From the IMG/VR virus record IMGVR_UViG_3300028394_000001, positions 62,001-126,000 of that record: a stretch of 64,000 nucleotides of DNA; one strand, written 5' to 3'. Under the pieces are notes generated by a model that saw nothing but the letters and a program-made list of their open reading frames with translations, had not been told where the DNA came from and made no database searches. This DNA comes from a virus. Of this stretch, positions 9,299-17,814 are shown one piece after another. How positions within the stretch are numbered: the first letter of the stretch is position 1; every line of letters starts with the position of its first letter. The translations under genes were made by a program, and so were the position numbers.

Positions 9299-9724
9299 AT
9301 GTTTATGTGGTTATTGGATTTCTTACCTGATTGGGTTTTTTATGTTCCATTCTTTCTGAGTCTATTTGGGTTAATCATATCATTTTTTGCACCAATGCAT
9401 AAGACACTCATACAAGTTGTTTGTGTGTGTGTTTTATTGTTTTCCGTATACATGTTTGGTGGCATTTCTGAAAACAAAAAATGGAAAGAACGTGTCACTG
9501 AATTAGAAGCTAAAGTTGTTGTAGCTGAAAATAAATCTGCAATAGAAACGGTAAAAGTTGTTGAGAAGGTTGTTTATGAGAAACAAATCATCAAACAAAA
9601 AGGTGCAGATGTTATTAAGTACATAGACAAAGAAGTTGTCAAATATGATACCAAGTTTCTACCTGGCGGACCTTGTGAAATGCCTAAAGAATTTATCGAA
9701 TCTTTGAATAAGGCCGCAGAATGA
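9299..9724 (+). CDS. Inner-membrane spanin-like protein (Rz-like)
   Basis: A 141-residue protein with two N-terminal hydrophobic segments (about 8-30 and 37-55), then a long predicted coiled coil (ENKKWKERVTELEAKVVVAENK through VEKVVYEKQ) in the periplasm. It overlaps by 4 nt a lipoprotein gene and is directly upstream of the endolysin, the usual position of i-spanin/o-spanin pairs. Two-helix membrane anchoring is slightly unusual for Rz proteins, which normally have one. Role inferred: fusion of inner and outer membranes in lysis. Confidence 0.6.
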   Translation: MFMWLLDFLPDWVFYVPFFLSLFGLIISFFAPMHKTLIQVVCVCVLLFSVYMFGGISENKKWKERVTELEAKVVVAENKSAIETVKVVEKVVYEKQIIKQKGADVIKYIDKEVVKYDTKFLPGGPCEMPKEFIESLNKAAE

Positions 9725-10005
9725 ACCTAATTAAATTATTCATCCTCTGTATTTTTATCGTATTAATGTTTCTTGTTACGGGATGTTCAACAACTGTTCC
9801 TGTAACAGTTAATTTTCCTTCTATTCCGGAAGAACTGAATGTACAATGTCCTCCGTTGAAGAAAATACCAGATGAATCAAAACTAAGTGACATTTCAAAA
9901 ACAATAACAGAAAACTACAAACAATACAAAGATTGTTCTGCTAATAATAGTGGATTGATTGAATGGTTTAATAAACAAAAGAAAATATTTGAGGAGTTAC
10001 AATGA
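9721..10005 (+). CDS. Outer-membrane spanin-like lipoprotein (Rz1-like)
   Basis: A 94-residue lipoprotein: hydrophobic signal sequence ending in the lipobox LVTGC (cleavage before Cys22), then a Pro-containing mature part (STTVPVTVNFPSIP, CPPLKKIPDES) and a C-terminal helix. Together with the upstream coiled-coil membrane protein it forms a typical spanin pair, in overlapping rather than nested arrangement. Ends overlapping the endolysin start by 4 nt. Confidence 0.65.
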   Translation: MNLIKLFILCIFIVLMFLVTGCSTTVPVTVNFPSIPEELNVQCPPLKKIPDESKLSDISKTITENYKQYKDCSANNSGLIEWFNKQKKIFEELQ

Positions 10006-10610
10006 TTACACTAGAACAACTACAACAACTTCTTCCAAACAATCAATATGTTCAACAATGGCATGAAGCATTAGAGCAACTATTGCCTGACTATGAGATT
10101 AATACACCACATCGGATCGCAGCATTTATTGCTCAATGTTCACATGAGTCTGGTAGTTTCACTACATTAAAAGAAAACTTAAACTACAGAGCTGTAACTC
10201 TCCGCAAAGTATTTCCAAAATATTTCACTGATGCAGCGGCCGAACAGTTCGCAGGCAAAGCTGAAGCTATTGCAAATCGTGTATACGCAAATAGAATGGG
10301 TAATGGTCCCGAAGAATCGGGTGACGGTTATCGTTACTGCGGCCGAGGCCTAATTCAGTTGACAGGTAAACAAAATTATCAAAATTTTGCCGATAGTTTA
10401 CAAATGGCAGTAGAAGATGTTCCTGAATATCTTGCCACATTTGAAGGCGCTGTACAAAGTGCCTGCTGGTTCTGGGAAAGCAACAACCTAAATCAATTTG
10501 CCGATACAGGCGATATCCTAACAATGACCAAACGCATCAATGGAGGAACCATTGGTTTAGAAGATAGAATTAAACACTACGAACATGCACTGCATGTATT
10601 AGGAGCATAA
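10002..10610 (+). CDS. Endolysin, glycoside hydrolase family 19 type
   Basis: A 202-residue protein with the GH19 lysozyme/chitinase-like signature: FIAQCSHESGSF with the catalytic Glu, LNYRAVTLRKVFP, ANRMGNGPEESGDGYRYCGRGLIQLTGKQNY, and a C-terminal TKRINGG segment. It degrades peptidoglycan. There is no signal peptide, so it should need the holin-like proteins encoded downstream. It completes the lysis cassette with the two spanin-like genes upstream. Confidence 0.85.
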   Translation: MITLEQLQQLLPNNQYVQQWHEALEQLLPDYEINTPHRIAAFIAQCSHESGSFTTLKENLNYRAVTLRKVFPKYFTDAAAEQFAGKAEAIANRVYANRMGNGPEESGDGYRYCGRGLIQLTGKQNYQNFADSLQMAVEDVPEYLATFEGAVQSACWFWESNNLNQFADTGDILTMTKRINGGTIGLEDRIKHYEHALHVLGA

Positions 10611-10611
10611 A

Positions 10612-11064
10612 ATGTCAACACAAGAACATGATATTGAAGCACTAGTTAAAGATGTAAAAGAATTACGGGATGCTCAGATGGCTGCTGCCAGCAAAGGCGG
10701 CCTGGTTGAGAAGATAACCTTTGCAGGCATACCCATCATGTTTTCATGCATAGTGTATCTCATGACAGCCTTGAGCGCGGCCAGCCATGACCTTACTGTG
10801 CTGCAAAGCAAAATCAATGTGGTAGTGAGTGCCGAGAACAAGGCCATTCCACCTCAAGGAACCACTATTGAGATGGAAAAGATCAAAGAAGAAGCGGCAT
10901 TGGCTCGAGCAGCAATGACTTTAGAACGCACCAAAGATATGGCTGCCATGAGAGAAGAATCAGCATTGGGCAGAGCAAAAATCCGTGAAGACTCAGCCTT
11001 GGCCCGTGCAGATTTGGACAGCCGCCTTGACCTACTTGAATACAAAGTGTTTGGCAAAAGATAA
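10612..11064 (+). CDS. Membrane protein with charged helical tail, lysis cassette
   Basis: A 150-residue protein with one clear membrane segment (FAGIPIMFSCIVYLMTAL, about 37-55) and a long Ala/Glu/Arg-rich helix with internal repeats (EESALGRAKIREDSALARAD). It lies between the endolysin and a holin-like gene, so a holin accessory or membrane-regulatory role in lysis is likely. Not assignable to a family by eye. Confidence 0.5.
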   Translation: MSTQEHDIEALVKDVKELRDAQMAAASKGGLVEKITFAGIPIMFSCIVYLMTALSAASHDLTVLQSKINVVVSAENKAIPPQGTTIEMEKIKEEAALARAAMTLERTKDMAAMREESALGRAKIREDSALARADLDSRLDLLEYKVFGKR

Positions 11065-11069
11065 GAGAA

Positions 11070-11456
11070 ATGTCACGACACACCCATAAAAAAGAAGATT
11101 GGATGAATTCTAAATGGCGTCCAGCCATGGGATGGATGTACATGCTGGTATGTACCTGTGACTTTGTAATATTTCCAATTTTGTGGAGTCTATTGCAAGC
11201 ATTTAGTCATGGCCAAGTTACAAGTCAATGGCAACCACTAACACTTCAAGGTGCAGGTTTGTTTCATCTTGCTATGGGTGGTGTATTAGGTGTTGCGGCT
11301 TTTGGCAGAACACAAGAGAAGATAAGTGGAACAAATTATGTTGCTCCACCTGTACCACCAACACCTAACAATCAACCAATTATAAATAATCAAACACCAA
11401 CAACAGTTGTTGGTCGTAAAAGTCCAGTTCCCGAATCTAGTCAACCAATGCTTTGA
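11070..11456 (+). CDS. Holin-like membrane protein (three-TM GTA-holin type)
   Basis: A 128-residue protein with hydrophobic segments at about 20-40, 52-60 and 70-85, including RPAMGWMYMLVCTCDFVIFPILWSL and GAGLFHLAMGGVLGVAAFGR, which fit the 3TM holin family (PF11351 type). The Pro/Asn-rich tail is probably cytoplasmic. Its place after the endolysin supports a role as the pore that releases it. Confidence 0.6.
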   Translation: MSRHTHKKEDWMNSKWRPAMGWMYMLVCTCDFVIFPILWSLLQAFSHGQVTSQWQPLTLQGAGLFHLAMGGVLGVAAFGRTQEKISGTNYVAPPVPPTPNNQPIINNQTPTTVVGRKSPVPESSQPML

Positions 11457-11462
11457 GGTCCT

Positions 11463-11663
11463 ATGAAACAAATTAAACACTATGTCAGTTTATTATTCCT
11501 TGCATGTTTCTTGCTTGTAACAGTAACACCAACAATAGCTGCAACCAAAGAAGTTTGCAGAACAGTAAAAAATACTCAAGGAAAAATCAAAAGTGTTTGC
11601 AAAAAAATTAAAGTCCATAAGAAATTGGATGGCACTAAAGTTCCAGAGAAAAAGAAAAAATAA
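11463..11663 (+). CDS. Small secreted basic protein
   Basis: A 66-residue protein with a signal peptide (YVSLLFLACFLLVTVTPTIAA, likely cleaved after Ala at about 27). The mature part is short and very basic, with two cysteines (EVCRTVKNTQGKIKSVCKKIK) that could form a disulphide, and a Lys-rich end. It overlaps the next start by 1 nt. Being in the lysis region, it may act in the periplasm during lysis or exclusion; no family recognised. Confidence 0.5.
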   Translation: MKQIKHYVSLLFLACFLLVTVTPTIAATKEVCRTVKNTQGKIKSVCKKIKVHKKLDGTKVPEKKKK

Positions 11664-12088
11664 TGGCAACACCAGACGATTTAACGAAGGTCCAAGTGGA
11701 TGTTGGTGTTTTAAAGACGCAAGTCACAACAATCACTACACTCTGTAACAAGATGGACCAAGTAATAGAAAAATTGGTGGATCAGCATGACCGCCATATA
11801 TCTAAAGTCTATGACGATATTGATAAGAGGCGCGTGGAGACTGATATGGATATTAAAGAGATACATGGACGTATTGATACCGTCTTAGAAAAAGTTCAAG
11901 ATACTGAAAAAACTCTATTGGGTGAAATCAAAGGTCTCCGCAAAGAAATGCAAGACCACAATACCAAGGAAAAAGAAAAGCTTCAACAACTTCTGGATTG
12001 GAAGTGGATGATTGTTGGTGGCATAATTGTCGTTACATGGTTGCTTTCTCATGTAGGACCTGATATACTACTAGGAAATATAAAGTAA
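11663..12088 (+). CDS. Coiled-coil protein with C-terminal membrane anchor
   Basis: A 141-residue protein: a long amphipathic helix (about 1-110, heptad-like with DDLTKVQVDVGVLKTQV ... IDTVLEKVQDTEKTLLGEIKGL) and a C-terminal membrane segment (WMIVGGIIVVTWLLSHV). The topology resembles phage t-holin/antiholin accessory or DUF-type tail-anchored proteins. It closes the lysis cassette. Function not assigned. Confidence 0.5.
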   Translation: MATPDDLTKVQVDVGVLKTQVTTITTLCNKMDQVIEKLVDQHDRHISKVYDDIDKRRVETDMDIKEIHGRIDTVLEKVQDTEKTLLGEIKGLRKEMQDHNTKEKEKLQQLLDWKWMIVGGIIVVTWLLSHVGPDILLGNIK

Positions 12089-12107
12089 CTTAACTTCCTG
12101 GTTTATT

Positions 12108-13109
12108 ATGAGCGTCTTCATTGACAGAAATTTCCTATTACAAGTATCACCAAAATTGCAGAGGTTTTCCAAGAAAAAGGATGACCTCTACAACTTTCGG
12201 TGTCCTCTCTGTGGAGACTCACAGAAAAACAAAAGCAAATGCCGTGGTTATGTCTATCGTAAGAAGAATGACTACTTCTATATGTGCCACAATTGTGGTG
12301 TATCTACATCGTTCTATAATTTTCTAAAACAAGTTGATCCTAATCTCCTTGATGAATATCAGATGGAACGGTATAAGAATTCCGCAAACACAAATTCACC
12401 TGAACCTGAGTTCTCCGAATTAAAAGTTAAACCGGCATTTGTCAAGAAATTGGATCTACCAACTATTGAATCATTGCCAGATGAACACTACGCTAAGAAA
12501 TATGTTATAGGTAGAATGATACCAAAAAACATGTATTCGCAGTTGTATTATTCTGATGACTTCAAGGCTTTTGTGGATTCTTTTGGAGTTGAAAAAGATA
12601 TTATGGAAGGTGACAAACGCCTAATCATTCCTTTCTTTGATAAAGAAGGGAACCTGACCGGATTTCAAGGCCGCGCTCTCGGTGAGTCGAAGATTCGTTA
12701 CATCACAATCAAACTCATGGACGATGTTCCACGCATGTTTGGAATCAACCGCGTAGATGAAGACAAACCAATTTATGTCTTTGAGGGACCAATTGATTCA
12801 ATGTTTATTAAAAATTCTGTAGCTGTCGCCAGTTCGTCACTAGAATCGGCCGCAGAATACTTGGACAAATCAAAAATTGTACTAGTATTCGACAATGAAC
12901 CTAGGAATAAAGAAATCGTGAAATTGATGGAACATGCCGTTGATAATCATTTCAATGTTGTTGTTTGGCCAGGAATCATAACAGACAAAGACATTAATGA
13001 TATGGTATTAACTGGATTTGACATTGAAGATTTGCATGATATAATGGAGAAACACACTTTTGTGAATCTTAGAGCTAAAATGGAATTTGTGAATTGGAAA
13101 AAAATATGA
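12108..13109 (+). CDS. DNA primase, T4 gp61 family
   Basis: A 333-residue primase. The N-terminal zinc ribbon has CPLCGDSQKNKSKCRGY and CHNCG (about 34-66). The TOPRIM-type centre is visible as YVFEGPIDSMFI (the conserved Glu of the metal site) and IVLVFDNEP (DxE/D pair), preceded by LIIPFFDKEGNLTGFQGRAL. Length agrees with T4 gp61 (about 340). It makes RNA primers with the replicative helicase; the helicase loader gp59 homologue is encoded at 57.96 kb. Start overlaps nothing; the end overlaps thyX as ATGA. Confidence 0.88.
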   Translation: MSVFIDRNFLLQVSPKLQRFSKKKDDLYNFRCPLCGDSQKNKSKCRGYVYRKKNDYFYMCHNCGVSTSFYNFLKQVDPNLLDEYQMERYKNSANTNSPEPEFSELKVKPAFVKKLDLPTIESLPDEHYAKKYVIGRMIPKNMYSQLYYSDDFKAFVDSFGVEKDIMEGDKRLIIPFFDKEGNLTGFQGRALGESKIRYITIKLMDDVPRMFGINRVDEDKPIYVFEGPIDSMFIKNSVAVASSSLESAAEYLDKSKIVLVFDNEPRNKEIVKLMEHAVDNHFNVVVWPGIITDKDINDMVLTGFDIEDLHDIMEKHTFVNLRAKMEFVNWKKI

Positions 13110-13753
13110 ATGTAAATTTGATTTCGTACTCTCAAGGAGTGGATGGTAAAAGTTTGATGGACCAGGTTGCATATGCGGCCCGTGTGTCTAATCCAGCAAA
13201 CCAAAACAACTCAGAGACTGCTGAGAAGTTGGTCAGATACTTGATTAACAACCAACACTGGTCACCGTTGGAGATGGTTTCCGTATGTCTGGAGATTGAA
13301 ACAACCCGTGACATTGCAAGGCAGATTTTGCGACACCGTTCATTTTCATTCCAAGAATTTTCTCAACGATATGCTGATGCATCACAACTTGGTTTTGAAT
13401 TGCGTGAAGCAAGATTGCAAGATACCAAAAATCGGCAAAATAGTTTGCCTAGTACAGACTTCACACTGGATGATATGTGGCAAATTCAACAAAATAAACT
13501 TTTAGAACAAGTGCAAAAAACATACAAATGGGCCCTCGACAACGGTATTGCAAAAGAACAAGCTCGCGCAGTTCTACCTGAAGGTATGACAAAATCTCGT
13601 ATGTATATGAACGGAACCTTGAGGTCTTGGGTACACTATATACAACTCCGAAGCGCAAATGGTACACAGAAAGAACATCAAGAAATAGCTCTTGCATGTG
13701 CGGCCGCAATTGAACCAATTTTCCCAATGATTATGGAGTATACAAATGAATAG
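13106..13753 (+). CDS. thyX: Flavin-dependent thymidylate synthase ThyX
   Basis: A 215-residue FAD-dependent thymidylate synthase that methylates dUMP using methylene-tetrahydrofolate and NADPH. The ThyX motif RHRSFSFQEFSQRY is present (consensus RHRxxSxNExSxR, with Gln in place of Asn). LPEGMTKSRMYMNGTLRSWVHYIQLR contains the active-site serine-region and Arg residues expected for the family. ATG 13106 is chosen because it overlaps the primase stop (ATGA). Adjacent MazG-like and nrd genes form a dNTP-supply operon. Confidence 0.9.
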   Translation: MNVNLISYSQGVDGKSLMDQVAYAARVSNPANQNNSETAEKLVRYLINNQHWSPLEMVSVCLEIETTRDIARQILRHRSFSFQEFSQRYADASQLGFELREARLQDTKNRQNSLPSTDFTLDDMWQIQQNKLLEQVQKTYKWALDNGIAKEQARAVLPEGMTKSRMYMNGTLRSWVHYIQLRSANGTQKEHQEIALACAAAIEPIFPMIMEYTNE

Positions 13754-14117
13754 TTCTGATGATGTTAAACGATTTATGGATGCCTGTGACCAAAAAGAAA
13801 CAGGATTTGGAAAACAAGCAACTCTTTATATTGCCTTAATTCGAGAAGAATTTGATGAATTGATGAATGCGTTTTTTCGCCAAAACATGGTAGACATTGC
13901 AGATGGTTGTGCTGATTTAAAATGGGTCATTGAAGGACTAGAACATACATTGAAAATTCCACAACAAGATGTTTGGAATGAAGTTGCAAGAAGTAACCTG
14001 GCGAAAATTGACGATGAAACTGGAAAAGTATTAAAAAGAAACGATGGAAAAGTCCTAAAACCTGAAGGTTGGACTCCTCCTGATATTAAAAGTATTTTGA
14101 ATAATAATAAGGAATAA
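13746..14117 (+). CDS. MazG-like nucleotide pyrophosphohydrolase
   Basis: A 123-residue all-helical protein of the MazG/PRA-PH superfamily: REEFDELMNAF supplies an ExxE-type pair and VDIADGCADLKWVIEGL the E/D-xx-D helix that together bind magnesium. The C-terminus (NLAKIDDETGKVLKRNDGKVLKPEGWTPPD) is the conserved tail of the phage version. It probably hydrolyses a nucleoside triphosphate such as dUTP or ppGpp-like nucleotides. It overlaps thyX by 8 nt and precedes nrdA. Confidence 0.75.
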   Translation: MNSSDDVKRFMDACDQKETGFGKQATLYIALIREEFDELMNAFFRQNMVDIADGCADLKWVIEGLEHTLKIPQQDVWNEVARSNLAKIDDETGKVLKRNDGKVLKPEGWTPPDIKSILNNNKE

Positions 14118-14119
14118 AC

Positions 14120-15904
14120 ATGGAATACCTGGGTATAAATATAGATTTAGAAAGAGATAAACTTTTTGATGAATTAGGAATAAAAAGACTTAAAGAGTCT
14201 TACATGAAAGATGATGAAACTTCACCACAACAACGATTTGCCTTCGTTTCCGCAGCCTTCGGAACTGACTCAGCTCACGCTCAACGATTGTACGACTATT
14301 CCTCAAAACACTGGTTATCTTATTCAACTCCTATTCTATCTTATGGTCGTTCTAAAAAAGGACTTCCAATATCGTGTTTCCTCAATTTTATCGATGATAC
14401 AGCGGAGGGTCTAGTTGATAACCTATCTGAAACAAATTGGCTCTCGATGTTCGGCGGCGGTGTCGGAATCGGTTTTGGTATTCGCTCAGCGGATGATAAA
14501 TCGACTGGAGTTATGCCTCACCTTAAAATCTATGATGCATCATCTCTCGCTTATAGACAAGGTAGGACTCGTCGTGGTAGTTATGCCGCTTATCTTGATA
14601 TTTCTCATCCGGATATTACAGCTTTTCTAGAAATGCGTAAACCTACAGGCGATCCGAATGTTAGATGCCTAAACTTACACCACGGGATAAATATAACAGA
14701 TGACTTTATGCAGTTGATTGAAGACTGTATGTTGGATCCAAATGCTGACGATTCTTGGAATTTAGTAGACCCATTCAGTAAAGAAATTCGTGAAACTGTT
14801 TCAGCTAAACACCTATGGCAACAGATTCTTGAATTGCGTATGCACACGGGTGAACCATATATTCACTACATCGATACCAGCAATAGAATGCTTCCGCAGT
14901 GGTTGAAGGACAAAGGCCTAAAAGTACACCAATCTAATCTTTGTTCAGAAATCATTTTACCGACAAATAAAGAAAGAACAGCTGTTTGTTGTCTTTCTTC
15001 ATTAAATCTGGAGAACTATGATGAATGGAAAGATGAACCATTATTTCTCAGGGATGTTGCAGAAATGCTGGATAATGTTTTGCAGTATTTCATTGATAAT
15101 GCTCCTAATACAGTTCAACGTGCTAGGTATTCTGCCGAGCGTGAGCGTTCTATTGGCGTTGGCGCCTTGGGCTTTCATGCCTACCTCCAACGAAACGGAA
15201 TTGCTTTTGAAGGAGTTATGGCCAAGGTCGCAAACAATAGAATCTTTAAGTCAATAAGAGAGGGATTAGATGAAGCTAATCTCATTTTGGGAAAAGAGCG
15301 TGGTGAAGCTCCAGATGCTCTTGGTACTGGCAAGCGTTTCAGTCATCTTATGGCTATTGCTCCAAATGCTTCTTCGTCTATCATTATGCGAAACACTAGC
15401 CCTAGCATCGAGCCTTATCGTGCTAACGCTTACCGTCAGGACACTTTATCTGGATCATTTTTGAATAAGAACAGATGGCTTGATATAATAATCAAAGGAT
15501 TGACACAAACAGAAGAAGAATATAATGAAGTGTGGTCTTCTATTATTGCTAATGATGGTTCTGTCCAACATTTGAATATTTTAAATGAAAATCAAAAAGC
15601 GGTATTCAAAACATCTATGGAAATTGACCAACGCTGGGTTATTGACTTGGCTGCCGATAGACAAGTGTATATCGACCAAGCACAGTCATTGAACCTATTC
15701 TTTAGACCTGATGTTAATATCAAGTATCTCCATGCTATTCACTTTATGGCCTGGAAAAAAGGATTGAAGACATTGTACTACTGCCGTTCAGAGAAGATTG
15801 GCAAAGCTGATAAAGTTTCAAAGAGAATTGAAAGACAAGTCATCAAAGAAATTGACATGACACAAATTGCACAAGGTAACGATTGTATAGCTTGTGAAGG
15901 TTAA
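14120..15904 (+). CDS. nrdA: Ribonucleotide reductase large (alpha) subunit
   Basis: A 594-residue class I RNR alpha subunit. It starts almost at the catalytic barrel and lacks the N-terminal ATP-cone, so overall-activity inhibition by dATP should be absent. Key parts are seen: PILSYGRSKKGLPISCF (first active-site Cys), SNLCSEIILPTNKERTAVCCLSSLNL (Asn, Cys, Glu of the radical centre), an ALGFHAYLQ helix, and a C-terminal CIACEG Cys pair that is re-reduced by a thioredoxin, encoded nearby at 16795. Works with the beta subunit at 18521. Confidence 0.92.
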   Translation: MEYLGINIDLERDKLFDELGIKRLKESYMKDDETSPQQRFAFVSAAFGTDSAHAQRLYDYSSKHWLSYSTPILSYGRSKKGLPISCFLNFIDDTAEGLVDNLSETNWLSMFGGGVGIGFGIRSADDKSTGVMPHLKIYDASSLAYRQGRTRRGSYAAYLDISHPDITAFLEMRKPTGDPNVRCLNLHHGINITDDFMQLIEDCMLDPNADDSWNLVDPFSKEIRETVSAKHLWQQILELRMHTGEPYIHYIDTSNRMLPQWLKDKGLKVHQSNLCSEIILPTNKERTAVCCLSSLNLENYDEWKDEPLFLRDVAEMLDNVLQYFIDNAPNTVQRARYSAERERSIGVGALGFHAYLQRNGIAFEGVMAKVANNRIFKSIREGLDEANLILGKERGEAPDALGTGKRFSHLMAIAPNASSSIIMRNTSPSIEPYRANAYRQDTLSGSFLNKNRWLDIIIKGLTQTEEEYNEVWSSIIANDGSVQHLNILNENQKAVFKTSMEIDQRWVIDLAADRQVYIDQAQSLNLFFRPDVNIKYLHAIHFMAWKKGLKTLYYCRSEKIGKADKVSKRIERQVIKEIDMTQIAQGNDCIACEG

Positions 15905-15906
15905 TT

Positions 15907-16152
15907 ATGTTTGAGTATATACTGACATTTTTTGCTGTATTTTTTACCGACATATTTTATACTTACTATTTGAAATCGGTACAAGAAGAAAAAGTAATTA
16001 ATGCCAGTATATGGGCTTCTATAGTTTTCGTTATTGCTTGTGTTGCAGTTATAAATTATACAGTTGACCATTGGTTATTAATTCCCGCCGGTGCAGGTGC
16101 ATTTTGTGGTACTTTCGTTGGTATGATTTTAAGACGGAGATTAATAAAATGA
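15907..16152 (+). CDS. Small membrane protein, nrd operon
   Basis: An 81-residue, almost wholly hydrophobic protein with three likely membrane helices (about 3-20, 34-50, 58-76) and a basic tail RRRLIK. Similar short proteins sit between nrd genes in T4-like phages. No catalytic motif. It overlaps the next gene as ATGA, so it is co-translated with the amidotransferase-like protein. Confidence 0.5.
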   Translation: MFEYILTFFAVFFTDIFYTYYLKSVQEEKVINASIWASIVFVIACVAVINYTVDHWLLIPAGAGAFCGTFVGMILRRRLIK

Positions 16153-16793
16153 AAACTATAGCTCTATTCCAAGATGACCGAAATAAAGAATCACTATCTT
16201 GTGTTGATGGTGTGATTGAAGCACTGTCACCACATTTTAATATTAAAATCTTTAAAAAAGAACAATGTACAGAAGAAACATTTGAGGGTGTTGATATGTT
16301 GGCATTTCCTGGAGGTGTTGGTGATGCAGATGATTATTTTCATATGTTTCCTAGGAAAAGAGCAAACGCAGTAGCTAAATTTGTTGAAAATGGTGGCGCA
16401 TATCTTGGTATATGTGTTGGTGCTTATTGGGCTGGTCCAAACTATTTTGACATCTTAAAAGGTGCAGAACCTGTACAATATATCAAAAGGCCTACCGCCG
16501 ATATTATGAGAAGTTTTAACATTGCTGCACATTGTATGTGGGAAGGTGAAGAAGAACAAATATTCTTCCGTGACGGCTGTACGTTTGTAGGAGACCTTAG
16601 TCATTCAGAAATAGTAAGCACATATTATAATAAAGAACCAATGTGTATTAGACAAGGTAAAATTGGTGTTATGGGTGCCTGTTTAGACTCTTTGGAATGG
16701 TGGTATGATAACAAGAAATTAAAACAATATTGGCATGAAGGCAGACACCATAAGTTATTATTGGAATTTGTTAATAAATTAACGGAGAAATAA
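16149..16793 (+). CDS. Class I glutamine amidotransferase-like (BPL_N type) protein
   Basis: A 214-residue protein with an AFPGGVGD oxyanion loop and a nucleophile elbow GAYLGICVGAYWAG containing the candidate catalytic Cys. This pattern fits the biotin-protein-ligase-like N-terminal family, a GATase1-fold group. The ATG at 16149 overlaps the upstream stop. The substrate is unknown; it lies in a nucleotide metabolism cluster, directly before thioredoxin. Confidence 0.6.
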   Translation: MKTIALFQDDRNKESLSCVDGVIEALSPHFNIKIFKKEQCTEETFEGVDMLAFPGGVGDADDYFHMFPRKRANAVAKFVENGGAYLGICVGAYWAGPNYFDILKGAEPVQYIKRPTADIMRSFNIAAHCMWEGEEEQIFFRDGCTFVGDLSHSEIVSTYYNKEPMCIRQGKIGVMGACLDSLEWWYDNKKLKQYWHEGRHHKLLLEFVNKLTEK

Positions 16794-16794
16794 A

Positions 16795-17040
16795 ATGAAA
16801 AGAATTTTAAGATTTACCGCAGAGTGGTGCAGACCTTGTAAATCATTGGCTGCTATTTTGGAAGATGTTAAAGGAGATACCTTAATTGAGGTAATTGATA
16901 TTGACAAATATTCCGATATTGCAGTTGAGTTTGGTATTAGGTCTGTGCCGACTCTTGTAATGATGAATGAAAATATTGAAGTTAAGAGAATGACCGGTTT
17001 GAAAACTAAGAACGATTTGGAAATTTGGTTAACAACATAA
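16795..17040 (+). CDS. Thioredoxin/glutaredoxin
   Basis: An 81-residue minimal thioredoxin fold with the active site WCRPCK (about 11-16) and the cis-proline VPTLVMM at about 55. The length matches phage NrdC-type glutaredoxins (about 87) rather than cellular thioredoxins (about 105). It likely donates electrons to the phage ribonucleotide reductase encoded on either side. Confidence 0.85.
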   Translation: MKRILRFTAEWCRPCKSLAAILEDVKGDTLIEVIDIDKYSDIAVEFGIRSVPTLVMMNENIEVKRMTGLKTKNDLEIWLTT

Positions 17041-17049
17041 ATTTAAAAA

Positions 17050-17814
17050 ATGCAAAAGACATATAGAAGTATATTCATTTCAGATGTTCACTTAGGAACC
17101 AAAGATTGCCAAGCAGATAAATTGAATAACTTTTTAAAACATAATACCTGCGACACTCTTTATCTTGTGGGTGACATTATTGATGCATGGAGAATACAAC
17201 AAAATAAGTGGCGTTGGAAACAAAGCCATACAAATGTTGTCCGTAGAATTCTCGGCCATGCCAAGCGGGGTACAAAAGTAATTTATGTAGCTGGAAACCA
17301 TGATGAATTTTTAAGACCTATGATTCCCTATGGATTCAGTTTTGGTCTAATTGAAATACATAATCAAATAGAACATATTGGTGCTGACGGTAAACATTAT
17401 CTTGTTGTACATGGAGATTTATTTGATGGAATTACCAGACTAGCTCCTTGGTTAGCATTCTTGGGTGATAGAGCATATGATTTGATTTTGAGTCTAAATT
17501 CCAAATTCAATTGGTTTAGACACAAGTTTGGATTTGGTTATTGGAGTTTAAGTCAGTATTTAAAACAACGTGTTAAAAAAGCTGTTGACTTTATATTTAA
17601 GTTTGAGTATAATCTATCCAACTACTGTAAGAAGCGTGGATATGATGGCATAATTTGTGGCCACATCCACAAAGCTGAAATTAAAGATATTAATGGTATT
17701 GTATACATGAACGATGGTGATTGGGTGGAAAGTTGTACTGCACTGGTTGAACATCATGATGGTAAGTGGGAAATAATCACTTGGACAAAAGGATCAGATG
17801 ATGTTGAGCAATAA
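17050..17814 (+). CDS. LpxH-like metallophosphoesterase
   Basis: A 254-residue calcineurin-like phosphoesterase with all metal-site blocks: ISDVHLGT, LVGDIIDAW, AGNHDEF, VVHGDLFD and GHIHKAEI. The WRWKQSH segment and the overall layout match the UDP-2,3-diacylglucosamine hydrolase group and its close relatives in bacteria. It may act on a nucleotide-linked lipid or sugar. It is followed with a 17-nt overlap by a glycosyltransferase, suggesting a two-gene envelope-modification unit placed inside the nrd cluster. Confidence 0.75.
   Translation: MQKTYRSIFISDVHLGTKDCQADKLNNFLKHNTCDTLYLVGDIIDAWRIQQNKWRWKQSHTNVVRRILGHAKRGTKVIYVAGNHDEFLRPMIPYGFSFGLIEIHNQIEHIGADGKHYLVVHGDLFDGITRLAPWLAFLGDRAYDLILSLNSKFNWFRHKFGFGYWSLSQYLKQRVKKAVDFIFKFEYNLSNYCKKRGYDGIICGHIHKAEIKDINGIVYMNDGDWVESCTALVEHHDGKWEIITWTKGSDDVEQ

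Noticed and set aside
14134-14141. TATAAATA just inside nrdA
   Set aside because: It matches the late promoter octamer but lies 14 nt into a gene with its own upstream signals, so it is probably chance.
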